From the NCBI GenBank assembly GCA_019637175.1, contig JAHBWD010000044.1, positions 1-64,000 on the forward strand: a DNA stretch of 64,000 nt, written 5' to 3'. The position numbers and the translations under genes were made by a program. The notes beneath the pieces were generated by a model. The model was not told where the DNA came from, made no database searches, and saw only the letters and a program-made list of their open reading frames with translations. Positions 31,637-41,152 of this stretch are shown piece by piece. The stretch comes from Labilithrix sp. (GTDB lineage: Bacteria > Myxococcota_A > Polyangia > Polyangiales > Polyangiaceae). The number at the start of each line of letters is the position of its first letter. The first letter of the stretch is position 1.

Positions 31637-32761
31637 TCACTGGCTCGAATCGGTTCGGACGACGAGCTTCACGTTCCCTTCCGTCGCCGACGTTCCCCCG
31701 GCCGCGTAGTAGCTCGCGAAGTAGACGAGCGCGGAGCCGAAGGGCGGCAGCGTGATCGCGTTCGCGCCCGTGACGCCCGCCCACTGGTACTCGGGGCACG
31801 GCGTTCCCGTCGGGCACGCGTCGATGATGCCCTTCGCGCACGCCTTCCGCGCGTTGTCATCGGCGGGCCTCACGTTGCCGGTGTACCAGCCCATCAGCGT
31901 ATCGATGACGACGCCCCCGGGGGCGGTCGCGTTCCAGGCGCTCAGCGTGAGCGTCGCGTCGGTCGGGTTGACGACCTCGACGTAGAGGTACGGATGGTTC
32001 GTCGTCGTCGACAGCGTGCCGTTCGGGCACGTGCCCGTGAGGCGCTTGCCCGCCTGCGTCGCGCGGAGCGGATAGATCGCGCTGACGGTGTTGCCGACGG
32101 TACCAGAGACGGTGAGCTTGAAGTCGAGCGCGCCGCACGCGCTGTAGCCGCTCCACGTGCACGTCGACGCGCACGATCGCGTCCGCAGCGTACCCGCCGT
32201 CGGGCAGCCGGCCGTCGTGTAGTCGTGCGTGGTCGGCGTGCACGCGCCCGGAGGCTCGCCGGTGCACGCGCTCGTGGTCCATGCACAATACATGTTGCAC
32301 GTCCGCGTGCGCGTTCCGCAGTTGCCGCACGCTTCGCTCTCGACGGTGCCCGGCATGCAGCCGCCCGCGAGCTCGTTCACGCACGGTGAGTATGCGCTCA
32401 CGACGCCGGCGGTTCCGTCGGGCTTCGGCTCGCAGAGCGCCTGCTGGTTGCCGCAGATCCCGCACTTGCGATCGAAGACCTCGTCGAGCGTCTTGCACGC
32501 GTCGCCCGGGTTCGGCGCCGGCTTGCCCGCGTCGAAGGTGTCGGGCTTGGCGTCCTTCGGGGCGTCGCTCGCCGCGTCCTTGACGTCGATCGACGCGTCG
32601 TCGGGGCGATTCGAAGGAGGGAGCGGGTTCGTCGGAGCCGGTTCGACGGGCTCGGCCGTTTCGAAGAGGATGGCGTCGCCTCCGCCGTCGGCGGAGCACG
32701 CGACGATCACCGCGAGCGTGGAGGACACGAAGAGAGGAAAGAGAAGGCGGCGTCGAGCCAT
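31637..32761 (-). CDS. Cys-rich lipoprotein, paralogue B of a tandem pair
   Basis: The product is 374 residues and closely matches its neighbour at 30186-31316 in size and plan. The signal ends at C22 (LAVIVAC), and a stalk rich in Asp/Pro/Lys runs to about 85. The Cys-rich core has CGICGNQQALC, GGCMPGTVESEACGNCG, CNMYCAWTTSACTG, GCPTAGTLRTRSC and CTWSGYSAC. The C-terminal part is beta-rich and shares the ACAKGI and LVYF..Y elements with paralogue A. The stalks differ most. This fits gene duplication followed by divergence of the linker. The function is unknown; a surface or adhesion role is likely for such lipoproteins in this group. Confidence 0.82.
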   Translation of the reverse strand: MARRRLLFPLFVSSTLAVIVACSADGGGDAILFETAEPVEPAPTNPLPPSNRPDDASIDVKDAASDAPKDAKPDTFDAGKPAPNPGDACKTLDEVFDRKCGICGNQQALCEPKPDGTAGVVSAYSPCVNELAGGCMPGTVESEACGNCGTRTRTCNMYCAWTTSACTGEPPGACTPTTHDYTTAGCPTAGTLRTRSCASTCTWSGYSACGALDFKLTVSGTVGNTVSAIYPLRATQAGKRLTGTCPNGTLSTTTNHPYLYVEVVNPTDATLTLSAWNATAPGGVVIDTLMGWYTGNVRPADDNARKACAKGIIDACPTGTPCPEYQWAGVTGANAITLPPFGSALVYFASYYAAGGTSATEGNVKLVVRTDSSQ

Positions 32762-32919
32762 GGCGGGCGCGGACTATAGCGACGCCGCTGCGCGCTCGAA
32801 GATTTTCGTCGTCGCCCTCGCGTCTCCACGCGTCGCGTCTGCGGCCGATGGACCTCAGCGCGACCGTGATGCGAGGCCCGCGCGCAGCACTGTCGCTTTC
32901 GAAGCGCGCGCGCGTGCCT

Positions 32920-33255
32920 TCAGCGGAACGCGGGGAAGGCGAGCTGGAGATACTGCGGCGTCGCGTAGACCGGCGGGTGATTCTCGTACGTGTACGCGGG
33001 GCCGATCTGCGGCACCCATTGCGTCGGGTGACCGACGTTCGTCGCCACGCCGCAGCCGCTGCACCTCACCTGATGGCACTCGCCATACGCCATCCCGTAG
33101 GGCGTCGCCGGAGACATCGCGGTGCCCTTCGTGCGCCAGATGCGGAAGGTGAGCTGCCACGCGTCGCGGTGGCAGCCCTGACATCGCGCTTGCCATGCGC
33201 CGATCCGCTGCTCCCACGCGCGGAGCTCTTCGTGCAGGAGCATGAACCAGAGCAT
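32920..33255 (-). CDS. Small Cys-rich protein of unknown function
   Basis: The product is 111 residues from ATG 33255, with AAGAGG about 9 bases upstream. There is no signal peptide. Two CxxC-like sites, CQGCH (near 29-33) and CSGCG (near 65-69), plus CH at 60-61, suggest one structural zinc site. The C-terminal part is Pro/Tyr-rich (IGPAYTYENHPPVYATPQYL). CQGCH also fits the heme-attachment pattern, but without a signal peptide heme binding is unlikely. It lies alone between lipoprotein genes on the same strand. The frame shows protein-like residue use, unlike the overlapping frames. ATG at 33243 is an alternative start. Confidence 0.6.
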   Translation of the reverse strand: MLWFMLLHEELRAWEQRIGAWQARCQGCHRDAWQLTFRIWRTKGTAMSPATPYGMAYGECHQVRCSGCGVATNVGHPTQWVPQIGPAYTYENHPPVYATPQYLQLAFPAFR

Positions 33256-33297
33256 GGCGCTCGCCTCTTACGTCTTACGTCTTGGATCGCGCGCGCT

Positions 33298-35118
33298 TCA
33301 GTTCTTCTTCTTCACCGCGCACGCGAGCGGATCTTGCGCGAGGCACGCGCGCTCGATCATCGGCATGCCGAGCGCCTTGTTGCCGCTCGCGATCTGGAGC
33401 GTTCCCGCGGCGCCGCAGTCGCGCATGTTGCCCGCGTTGCAGCTCTTGCCGAGCTCCTGCGCCTCGATCGCGCCGATGACCGGGCGGTTGCCGCCGAAGA
33501 GCACCTTCATCGCCGCGCAGCCGAGGAGGGTGTTGCGGTTGCACGCCATCTCGAAGGCGCGCTTCGCCGCGTCTTGGTTGCCGCCGAAGCCGAGCTCGAG
33601 GCGACCCTGATCGACGCAGCCCTGCATGCTGCCGCGGAAGCAGCCGCGCTGGTAGAGCAGCTTCGCCATGATCGGGTTCTTGGAGACGCCCTGCCCGCCC
33701 GTCTCGTGGATCTGACCGAGGTCGGTGCAGCTCTGGCCCTGCGTCCCGTCGCAGGCCTTCTTCATGAAGTCGATCGCCTTGGGCATGTCTTTCGCGGCGA
33801 GGAGCATCTTGCCCGCGGCGCCGCACGCGTGATCGTTGCCGCCCTCGCATCCCTTCGTGAGGAGCGCGGTGGCCTTGGCCTCGTCCTTCGCGACGCCGTC
33901 GCCCGTCTGGTAGAGCGTGCCGAGCATGCCGCACGCGAGCGCGTCGGCATCGGCGCAGCCCTTCTCGAAGTTCTTCGCCGCGCCCGCGGCGTCCTTCGCG
34001 CCGCCGCGGCCTTGCGCGAGGAGCACGCCGAGGTTCGTACAGCTCTTGACGTCGCTCGCGGTGCAGCCCTTGTTGAAGAGCTCGCGCGCCTTCACCTCGT
34101 CGCGGCCCGCGCCGCCGCGCCCGCTCACGTAGAGCGCGCCCGCGGCGCCGCAGCTCCCGCCGTTGCCCTTGCCGCACTGCTCGACGCACTCGTTCGCGTT
34201 CGATGCATTGCACAAGTATGCGGCCGCGTTCGCGGGCTCGGTGCACTTGCCCTCGGCCATGACGAGCCCCTTCGGACACGTCGGCTCCGCCGCGGCGACC
34301 TCCGCACTCGCGGCCTTCGGCTCCGGCGGCGGCGGCTCGGCGGCGGCGGTCGCCGCCTTCTTCGGGGCGATCGCCTTGAGCTCGAGCCGGATGAACGCCT
34401 GACACTGCGCAGGCGCCCTCTTGTCATCCGGCGAAGCTTTCGCACAATCGGCGATGTCGCCGTCCTTGTTCTTGACGCTCTTCTCGCTCGTGGAGCTGCC
34501 GCTTCCGCCCGCGCCGAACATCTGCGCGGCGGTCTTCACCTGTCCCTTGGTTCCCGTCTGCATGACGAACGCGCCGACCATCGCGCCCTTCACGAAGTGG
34601 GTGGCGCCGTCGCACTCGCCCTTGAGCTCGTCGGCCTGGACCTTCGCCCACGTCGTCTTGACCTTGCCGACCATGATCATCGCGACGTCGAGCGACGAGC
34701 CGCGCGCGACCTCGCCGCTGATGCCGATGCCCCCGAGCGGCAGGTTCGCCTTCACCTCGTCGGCGTTGGTGAGCTGGACGACCTGCTCCTTCTTGCTCAT
34801 GCCGAGGAAGCCGTACGTGCCGTCGACCTTGCACTCCTTGAGGAGCTTGAAGCCGCTGCAGCTGTACGAAACGATGGCCACGTTCTCCTTCATCAAGAGC
34901 TCGAGATCGCCGCGCTGCTCGGGCTTCCAGTCGACGACGAGCGGCTCGCCGCTGCTCTCCGCTTCGCGGCACGGCGCTTCGCCGAGCCCCGAGGCCGCGG
35001 TCGCTTCTTTCGGGCGCACGGCCTCGCCGACGCCTCCGGCGCCGCAGCCCGAAGCGAGCACCGCTCCGGCGATCGAGAGGAGAGCGAACGTGGATCCGAG
35101 GACGGGTCGAGAAATCAT
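33298..35118 (-). CDS. Lipoprotein with Cys-rich Sel1-like repeats
   Basis: The product is 606 residues. The signal ends at C25 (AVLASGC). Residues about 30-270 form a conserved-looking but unassigned domain with few cysteines, then an Ala/Pro-rich linker. From about 290 to the end it has around eight Sel1-like repeats of about 36-40 residues with paired cysteines (for example KGCTASDVKSCTNLGVLL and KACDGTQGQSCTDLGQI). The pattern resembles Helicobacter Hcp proteins, where a disulfide closes each repeat. Such solenoids bind partner proteins or cell-wall fragments. The envelope location follows from the lipobox; the ligand is unknown. Confidence 0.85.
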   Translation of the reverse strand: MISRPVLGSTFALLSIAGAVLASGCGAGGVGEAVRPKEATAASGLGEAPCREAESSGEPLVVDWKPEQRGDLELLMKENVAIVSYSCSGFKLLKECKVDGTYGFLGMSKKEQVVQLTNADEVKANLPLGGIGISGEVARGSSLDVAMIMVGKVKTTWAKVQADELKGECDGATHFVKGAMVGAFVMQTGTKGQVKTAAQMFGAGGSGSSTSEKSVKNKDGDIADCAKASPDDKRAPAQCQAFIRLELKAIAPKKAATAAAEPPPPEPKAASAEVAAAEPTCPKGLVMAEGKCTEPANAAAYLCNASNANECVEQCGKGNGGSCGAAGALYVSGRGGAGRDEVKARELFNKGCTASDVKSCTNLGVLLAQGRGGAKDAAGAAKNFEKGCADADALACGMLGTLYQTGDGVAKDEAKATALLTKGCEGGNDHACGAAGKMLLAAKDMPKAIDFMKKACDGTQGQSCTDLGQIHETGGQGVSKNPIMAKLLYQRGCFRGSMQGCVDQGRLELGFGGNQDAAKRAFEMACNRNTLLGCAAMKVLFGGNRPVIGAIEAQELGKSCNAGNMRDCGAAGTLQIASGNKALGMPMIERACLAQDPLACAVKKKN

Positions 35119-35296
35119 GCGCGGAGGCTACAAGACCTCGTCTCTGCACCACAAGACTGCTCGGTGCTCGTCACGATCTGCGACGGCGCAACGTGAACGA
35201 CCGGTCTCGACGCAACGCGCGCTGCACGACTACGCCGGCAAGCAAGGGCCAGCGAGGGTCGCGAGCGCGTGGATCGCTCCGTGCACACGGAGGGCA

Positions 35297-36004
35297 ATGC
35301 TGCGCTCTCCCATTCAGCAACGCCTCGTCGCCGCGGTGCTGCTCGCGACCCTCCCCGGATGCATGGTGCACCTACCGTCGCCGGCGCCGCCGGCGCGCGT
35401 GGAGCCCGCGGTCGAAGAGCCGGCCTATCCGGCTCCACAAGGTCACACGCGCGTCGTGCTCGACGCCGAGGGCGGCCCGGTGAAGGTCTCGCGCGTGACG
35501 GCGACGCTGAACCACGTCGGTGTCTACGGTCCGCCGACGGTGGAGGAGGGCGTTCCGCTCGGCAGCATGCGGGCGGAGGAGCCGCTCTGCGTCACCCCGT
35601 GCGTCGTCGACGTCCGCCAGGGTCTGCACACCTTCGTCTTCGCCGACACGCGGAGCGGCGATCCGTCGCGCGTGACCACGGCCGACGTCGTGGTCTCCTC
35701 CAAGCCGATCGTCGTGCGTCACGCGGTCGGCCAGACGCCGCGCTACACGAGCTCGTACGTGAGCGGCGCGGCGCTGTTCCTCATCGGCAGCGGTCTGACG
35801 CTGATGGGCGGCGTCGCCACCACGATCGGCGCCGTCGGAGAATGGAAGCCGACCGAGCCCGACGAGGCGAGCCCGCAGGCGGTGCTCTCGCTCGGCCTCG
35901 TCATGCTCGGCATCGGCCTCGTCACGGGCACGGCCGGCACCCTCATGATGTACGGCAATCGCCCCGTCGATCAGCCCGGCTCGACCACGCAGTGGACGCG
36001 CTGA
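35297..36004 (+). CDS. Lipoprotein with C-terminal membrane segments, unknown
   Basis: The product is 235 residues. ATG at 35297 follows GGAGGG. The signal ends at C22 (LATLPGC) and a Pro-rich stalk follows. The middle resembles PEGA-like beta sequence with a disulfide-capable pair (PLCVTPC) followed by VDVRQGLHTFVF. Two hydrophobic, Gly-rich segments (about 155-182 and 198-222) end the protein. This plan (short beta domain then two TM helices) recurs in myxobacterial genomes with no known function. It is divergent from the Sel1 lipoprotein across 178 bp, and its transcript probably ends at the hairpins after 36078. Confidence 0.75.
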   Translation: MLRSPIQQRLVAAVLLATLPGCMVHLPSPAPPARVEPAVEEPAYPAPQGHTRVVLDAEGGPVKVSRVTATLNHVGVYGPPTVEEGVPLGSMRAEEPLCVTPCVVDVRQGLHTFVFADTRSGDPSRVTTADVVVSSKPIVVRHAVGQTPRYTSSYVSGAALFLIGSGLTLMGGVATTIGAVGEWKPTEPDEASPQAVLSLGLVMLGIGLVTGTAGTLMMYGNRPVDQPGSTTQWTR

Positions 36005-36077
36005 CCGACAAAGCACGACGGCCCCCCCGCCGATTCGGCGAGGAGGCCGCGTACATTCCGTGACTCCAGGCGTGCCT

Positions 36078-36180
36078 CCGGCGCGCTCACGCGCGCCGGT
36101 TCGCCGAAGGCGAATCACGCCGAGCGAGCGGCACCTGGCGGGGGAGCCTCACGCGCGGAGCGCGTGAGGGGGCCGCCAGG
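36078..36180. terminator. Cluster of strong hairpins between convergent transcripts
   Basis: There are three stems. CCGGCGCG/CGCGCCGG (36078-36099) is followed at once by TTCGCC-GAA-GGCGAA (36100-36114). A nested stem follows at 36134-36180: outer CCTGGCGG/CCGCCAGG and inner CCTCACGCGC-GGA-GCGCGTGAGG, all perfect. They stand between the end of the 35297 gene and the end of groEL, so they can stop transcripts from both sides. No T-tract is present. Confidence 0.6.
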
Positions 36181-36189
36181 CCCCACCTG

Positions 36190-37821
<1,632 letters not shown>

Positions 37822-37871
37822 GTTCGTACCTCTGAATCTCTAAATTTTTTCTTTGGGCGCAGTACGCGCGA

Positions 37872-38162
37872 TCACTTCTCGAGCACGGCGAGGATGTCGT
37901 CCTCGCGCACGATGAGGCGCTCTTCACCTTCGAGCTTCACCTCGGTGCCGCTGTACTTGCCGAAGAGAACGCGGTCGCCGACCTTGACGTCGGGCTTACG
38001 CACCGTGCCGTCCTCGAGGACCTTGCCGTTACCGACCGCGACGACCTCACCCTCGACCGGCTTCTCTTTGGCCGTATCGGGGATGATGATGCCGCCCTTG
38101 GTCTTCTCCTCTTCCTTCACACGCTTGAGGATCACGCGGTCCTGCAGGGGCCGGATGTTCAT
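37872..38162 (-). CDS. groES: Co-chaperonin GroES
   Basis: The product is 96 residues: MNIRPLQDRVILKRVKEEEK, the mobile loop TKGGIIIPDTAKEKP, and the C-terminal VLFGKYSGTEVKLEGEERLI. It caps the GroEL ring. ATG at 38162 was chosen because it matches the family start exactly and has AAGGAGAAAGAG upstream. The upstream region carries a perfect CIRCE operator, so the pair is heat-induced through HrcA. Confidence 0.97.
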   Translation of the reverse strand: MNIRPLQDRVILKRVKEEEKTKGGIIIPDTAKEKPVEGEVVAVGNGKVLEDGTVRKPDVKVGDRVLFGKYSGTEVKLEGEERLIVREDDILAVLEK

Positions 38163-38211
38163 GTTCTCTTTCTCCTTACGAACGCCTCCCCGACCTGCGG
38201 GGGGCGGATTG

Positions 38212-38238
38212 TTAGCACTCACCACAGACGAGTGCTAA
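38212..38238. promoter_or_regulatory. CIRCE operator (HrcA binding site)
   Basis: TTAGCACTC (38212-38220), nine bases, GAGTGCTAA (38230-38238): an exact match to the CIRCE inverted repeat. It lies just downstream of the groES promoter and 50 bases before the groES start on the minus strand, the standard place for HrcA repression of groESL. Confidence 0.97.
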
Positions 38239-38250
38239 CGGGCGCGGCGC

Positions 38251-38278
38251 AAGATAATCGCGCCGATGCGAGCGTCAA
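38251..38278 (-). promoter_or_regulatory. Promoter of groES-groEL
   Basis: Read on the minus strand, TTGACG (38278-38273), 16 bases, then TATCTT (38256-38251): a sigma-70-type promoter. The start site would fall at or beside the CIRCE element, so bound HrcA would block initiation. Confidence 0.7.
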
Positions 38279-38543
38279 GGGGCAGCGGGCACAGCGCCGC
38301 GGCGAACCGCGAAGAATGCCCAAGTATCGAAGATCGCTACGGAAGCGCGTCGACGCCGTCGCGCGCCCTCGCGGCGCGGCGGCGGCGTGGCACTCCGGGA
38401 GGTCGAGTGCTGCTCCAGCTTGGCGCGTAACCTACCGGACATCTTGGTGAATTTGTAAGACGCCGCCGGGTTTGGTGACATCCTTAAGAAAGGCTTCAGG
38501 CGCGCCGTAACTCCAGACAGGCACCCGCAGGAGAAGGTCACGC
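38279..38543. other. Intergenic region, no gene seen
   Basis: The stretch between the groESL promoter and the next plus-strand gene is about 265 bp. It presumably holds the promoter for the 38544 gene. The part from about 38440 to 38490 is AT-richer (TTGGTGAATTTGTAAG and TTGGTGACATCC are weak -35-like candidates), but I cannot choose a -10. No coding sequence or RNA gene is evident. Confidence 0.5.
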
Positions 38544-39152
38544 ATGGCGATTGTGGCGACGGCTTCGGTCTCGGACTTCTTCGAGGAGATCGTCGAGGAC
38601 GCGATGAAGGCTCGGGGGCTCACCGCCTCGGAGGGGGCGACCTCGTACGTCGTGGCCCTCCTCGCCGAGCTCGCCAAGCCGGGCAGCCCGGTCGAGCGGA
38701 CGCTCGAGCGCCCGCTCACGCTGCTGCTCGACGAGGCGCTCCACACGAACGAGCTCGCCGAGCGGTTCGAGAAGCTGCGCACGCTGGGTGACGGCGTCCT
38801 CTACTCGTCGGGGTTCTTCGCCGATCACTTCGAGGCGCGCGGCGTCGACACGAACTACATCATGAGCATCGGGCGCACCGCGTACGAGAACGCGGGCTCG
38901 CTGATCCGCGGGCGCGCGAAGGAAGAAGAAGGTCAGCCCGACATCTTCAACGAGCTCGCGGTCGGCTTCGTGAGCTTCGTCGACGTCGTGGGCGAGGTCG
39001 CGAACGCGACGATCGCGCGCGGCGTGGCCACGTCGCGCGGCCTGCTCAAGCTCTACGAGCGTTGGCTCAAGACGCGGAGCGATCGGCTCGCCGACGCGCT
39101 CTCGTCGCACGGATTCGTGGCGCCGCGCGGAGGCGGCCGAGTCCTCTCGTGA
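38544..39152 (+). CDS. Hypothetical cytoplasmic protein, first of a coupled pair
   Basis: The product is 202 residues from ATG 38544, with a good ribosome site (GCAGGAGAAGG, 7-8 bases). It is helix-rich, without signal or membrane segments. An acidic N-terminus (SVSDFFEEIVEDAMKARGL) is followed by long amphipathic helices, including LTLLLDEALHTNELAERFEK and a DTNYIMSIGRTAYENAGSLI stretch. I recognise no family. The next gene overlaps it by 4 bases (GTGA), so the two products are made together and probably act together. Such pairs near groESL are not a known general arrangement. Confidence 0.8.
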   Translation: MAIVATASVSDFFEEIVEDAMKARGLTASEGATSYVVALLAELAKPGSPVERTLERPLTLLLDEALHTNELAERFEKLRTLGDGVLYSSGFFADHFEARGVDTNYIMSIGRTAYENAGSLIRGRAKEEEGQPDIFNELAVGFVSFVDVVGEVANATIARGVATSRGLLKLYERWLKTRSDRLADALSSHGFVAPRGGGRVLS

Positions 39153-39796
39153 CGGTGACGAATCGCGACACCGCAGCGCTCGAAGGAAACGGCGCAGGGC
39201 TCGTGCGCGAGATCGCGCTCGCCGCGCGCATCCAGCGCGGGCTCGAGACGCTCTACCGGCTCGATCGCGCGGCCGACGTCGACGCGTTCGTCACGCACGC
39301 GGGCGAAGGCGAGCGCGAGGCGCTGCTCGTCCGCGAATCCGAAGAAGGCCTCGAGCTCCAGCTCCGCGTGCCGCGCCTCGGCGCGCGCGACGTCGACGTC
39401 GACGGCCCCGCGCTCGATCCGCTCTGTCAGATCATCGAGGGCGTCAGCCACTTCGTGTACATCGCCGACCGCGCCTCGCAGAACCGCGAGGCGACGCAGC
39501 TCGAGCTCGAGATGCAAGCGGAGATCGACAAGTACGTGATCCTCGCCGCGTCGCTCCAGAGCTTCGACGAGAACACGAGCCGGCGCTTGCGCGAGCGTCT
39601 CTACGAGAACGTCACGTTCGTGCACGACGAAGACAGCGTCGAGGGGGAACGCTACCGGGTCGCGAACGGCTGCGCGCGGAGGTTCACCGCGCGCCTCGAA
39701 CGCGAGTACGTCGCGCGCGCGCGCTTCGGCGAGCTCCAGGGCGCGCTCCGCCGATTCTTCCACATGGGCCAGGGCGAGAAGCTCCGGGCGGCGTGA
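39149..39796 (+). CDS. Hypothetical cytoplasmic protein, second of a coupled pair
   Basis: The product is 215 residues, starting with GTG at 39149 inside the stop of the previous gene (GTGA overlap); GTG at 39155 is an alternative. It has no signal or membrane segment. The protein is charged and mainly helical, with a conserved-looking SHFVYIADRASQNREATQLE stretch that is typical of a structured enzyme or scaffold core, and LQAEIDKYVIL-type helices after it. Arg and Glu are frequent. No family is recognised. It belongs with the 38544 product by coupling. Confidence 0.8.
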   Translation: MTVTNRDTAALEGNGAGLVREIALAARIQRGLETLYRLDRAADVDAFVTHAGEGEREALLVRESEEGLELQLRVPRLGARDVDVDGPALDPLCQIIEGVSHFVYIADRASQNREATQLELEMQAEIDKYVILAASLQSFDENTSRRLRERLYENVTFVHDEDSVEGERYRVANGCARRFTARLEREYVARARFGELQGALRRFFHMGQGEKLRAA

Positions 39797-39917
39797 GGCT
39801 GAACGGGCCGACGTCCACCCGGAACGGGGGGCGTTCCCCGCGAGCGCCGCGCGACGCCGATTTTTCGCGTACTTGCACGCCGGCGGCGGCGGCACGGAGG
39901 CTGCTGGAGAGCAGACC

Positions 39918-40778
39918 ATGAAGATTGGCAACGTGGCTCTGGTCTCGGTGGTGGTGGTCCTCGGCGCGGTGACGGGCTGCTCGGCGAGAGCCGACGGCGA
40001 AGACGACGGTCGGCTCAGCGAGAGCGAGTCGCTCCTCATCTCCGACGCCGACGACGCGAACGAGAACGAAGACACGCTCGAGGGCGCGATCGAGGAGCCG
40101 CTCAGCGGCGCCGATCCGTCCGATCCGGGGAGCCCCGCCGACGGCGACACCGACGACGCGGTCATGGGCAAGGTCCGCACGAACCCCGGCCGATGGTTCA
40201 AGCCGGCGGGCTGCATCACGACGACGATCGTGGGCAACGTCGCCACGCACGTCTTCGCCGGATGCACCGGCCCGTACGGGCTCGTGAGCTTCAACGGGAC
40301 GATCACCTCGACGTACGAGCGCGGCGGCGCCGCCCTCACGGTCACGCACGAGGCGACCGACTTCAAGGTCAACGGCGCGAGCGTGAGCGGCAAGCGCGTC
40401 GTGACGTACACGCGCAGCGGCACCACGATCACGCGCACGCGGAAGGGTTCGTGGAGCGGCGCGACGAAGAGCGGCGTGCCCATCACGCACACCGCCGACT
40501 TCACCATGACCTACGATCCCACGACCAAGTGCATCACCCGCGAGGGCAGCGGCACGACGACCATCGGCGGGCGCGAGCTCTCGATCGACGTCGCCGGCTA
40601 CAAGCGCTGCGGCGTCGGGAGCCTCGGCTGCCCCGAGGGCGGCACGATCACGCTCTCGCGGACGAAGAGCGAGAACGCCGCGAGCGTCACCGTCGAGTTC
40701 CTCGGCGGCCGCCAGGTGCGATACACCGGCCCGCGCGGCGGCCGACTCACGCGCCTCTTGATCTGTCGCAGCGCCTGA
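39918..40778 (+). CDS. Secreted lipoprotein, unknown
   Basis: The product is 286 residues from ATG 39918. The signal ends at C21 (LGAVTGC). An acidic linker (about 22-90, many Asp/Glu/Ser) leads to a beta-rich domain of about 190 residues with six cysteines (AGCITT, AGCTGPYG, TKCITREG, KRCGVG, LGCPEGG, ICRSA) and many Thr/Ser/Gly strands. The alternation of short strands and the number of Cys suggest a disulfide-stabilised beta-sandwich at the cell surface. No enzyme motif is seen. It precedes the protease gene on the same strand, but 374 bases separate them. Confidence 0.75.
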   Translation: MKIGNVALVSVVVVLGAVTGCSARADGEDDGRLSESESLLISDADDANENEDTLEGAIEEPLSGADPSDPGSPADGDTDDAVMGKVRTNPGRWFKPAGCITTTIVGNVATHVFAGCTGPYGLVSFNGTITSTYERGGAALTVTHEATDFKVNGASVSGKRVVTYTRSGTTITRTRKGSWSGATKSGVPITHTADFTMTYDPTTKCITREGSGTTTIGGRELSIDVAGYKRCGVGSLGCPEGGTITLSRTKSENAASVTVEFLGGRQVRYTGPRGGRLTRLLICRSA

Positions 40779-41152
40779 GTCGGCGTCGTCGTCGGCGCTC
40801 GCACTTTTTGCCTTCGTCGAGGGATCGATCCCTCGACGAGGCGCGCGCGCCTCATGGCGGCGCGCGAGTCGAGGCGAGCGAACCGCAGGAGCGGATGTCG
40901 GCAAGCGTGAGCGTCGGCGCACGACGTTCCCGCTATTTCATTGCATGGTGCACTTTTTCCGCGAGAGCGCCGGAAAAGGTGACGCGCACCGACCATGCAC
41001 GTCGATCTGCCCACCAAACTGCGGCTTAGGCCTCGAATTCTCATTCCGCGATCGCGACCCGAGCGTCAGACTCCTGCCCACGTTCGGCAGTCGCGTTTCC
41101 CGGGGGCGGAAACGCACAGGTGACGTGCGTCTCGAGACCCCGGAGGAGAGCC
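40779..41152. other. Intergenic region with palindrome and hairpins
   Basis: This 374-bp stretch between the lipoprotein and protease genes has three inverted repeats: a perfect 26-base palindrome (40814-40839, TCGTCGAGGGATC and its complement), TTTTCCG/CGGAAAA (40955-40977), and GCGTTTCC/GGAAACGC around a 7-base loop (41093-41115) about 40 bases upstream of the protease start. The first may end the upstream transcript or be an operator. The last is in the protease leader. No gene is seen. Confidence 0.55.

Noticed and set aside
32920..33255. Heme attachment in the small Cys-rich protein (CQGCH)
   Set aside because: The pattern fits CxxCH, but there is no signal peptide to reach the periplasm where heme is attached; a zinc site is more likely.
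32848..35196. Long plus-strand frame opposite the Sel1 lipoprotein
   Set aside because: Its product is Arg/Ala/Leu-rich without a domain, whereas the minus strand shows signal peptide and regular Cys repeats.
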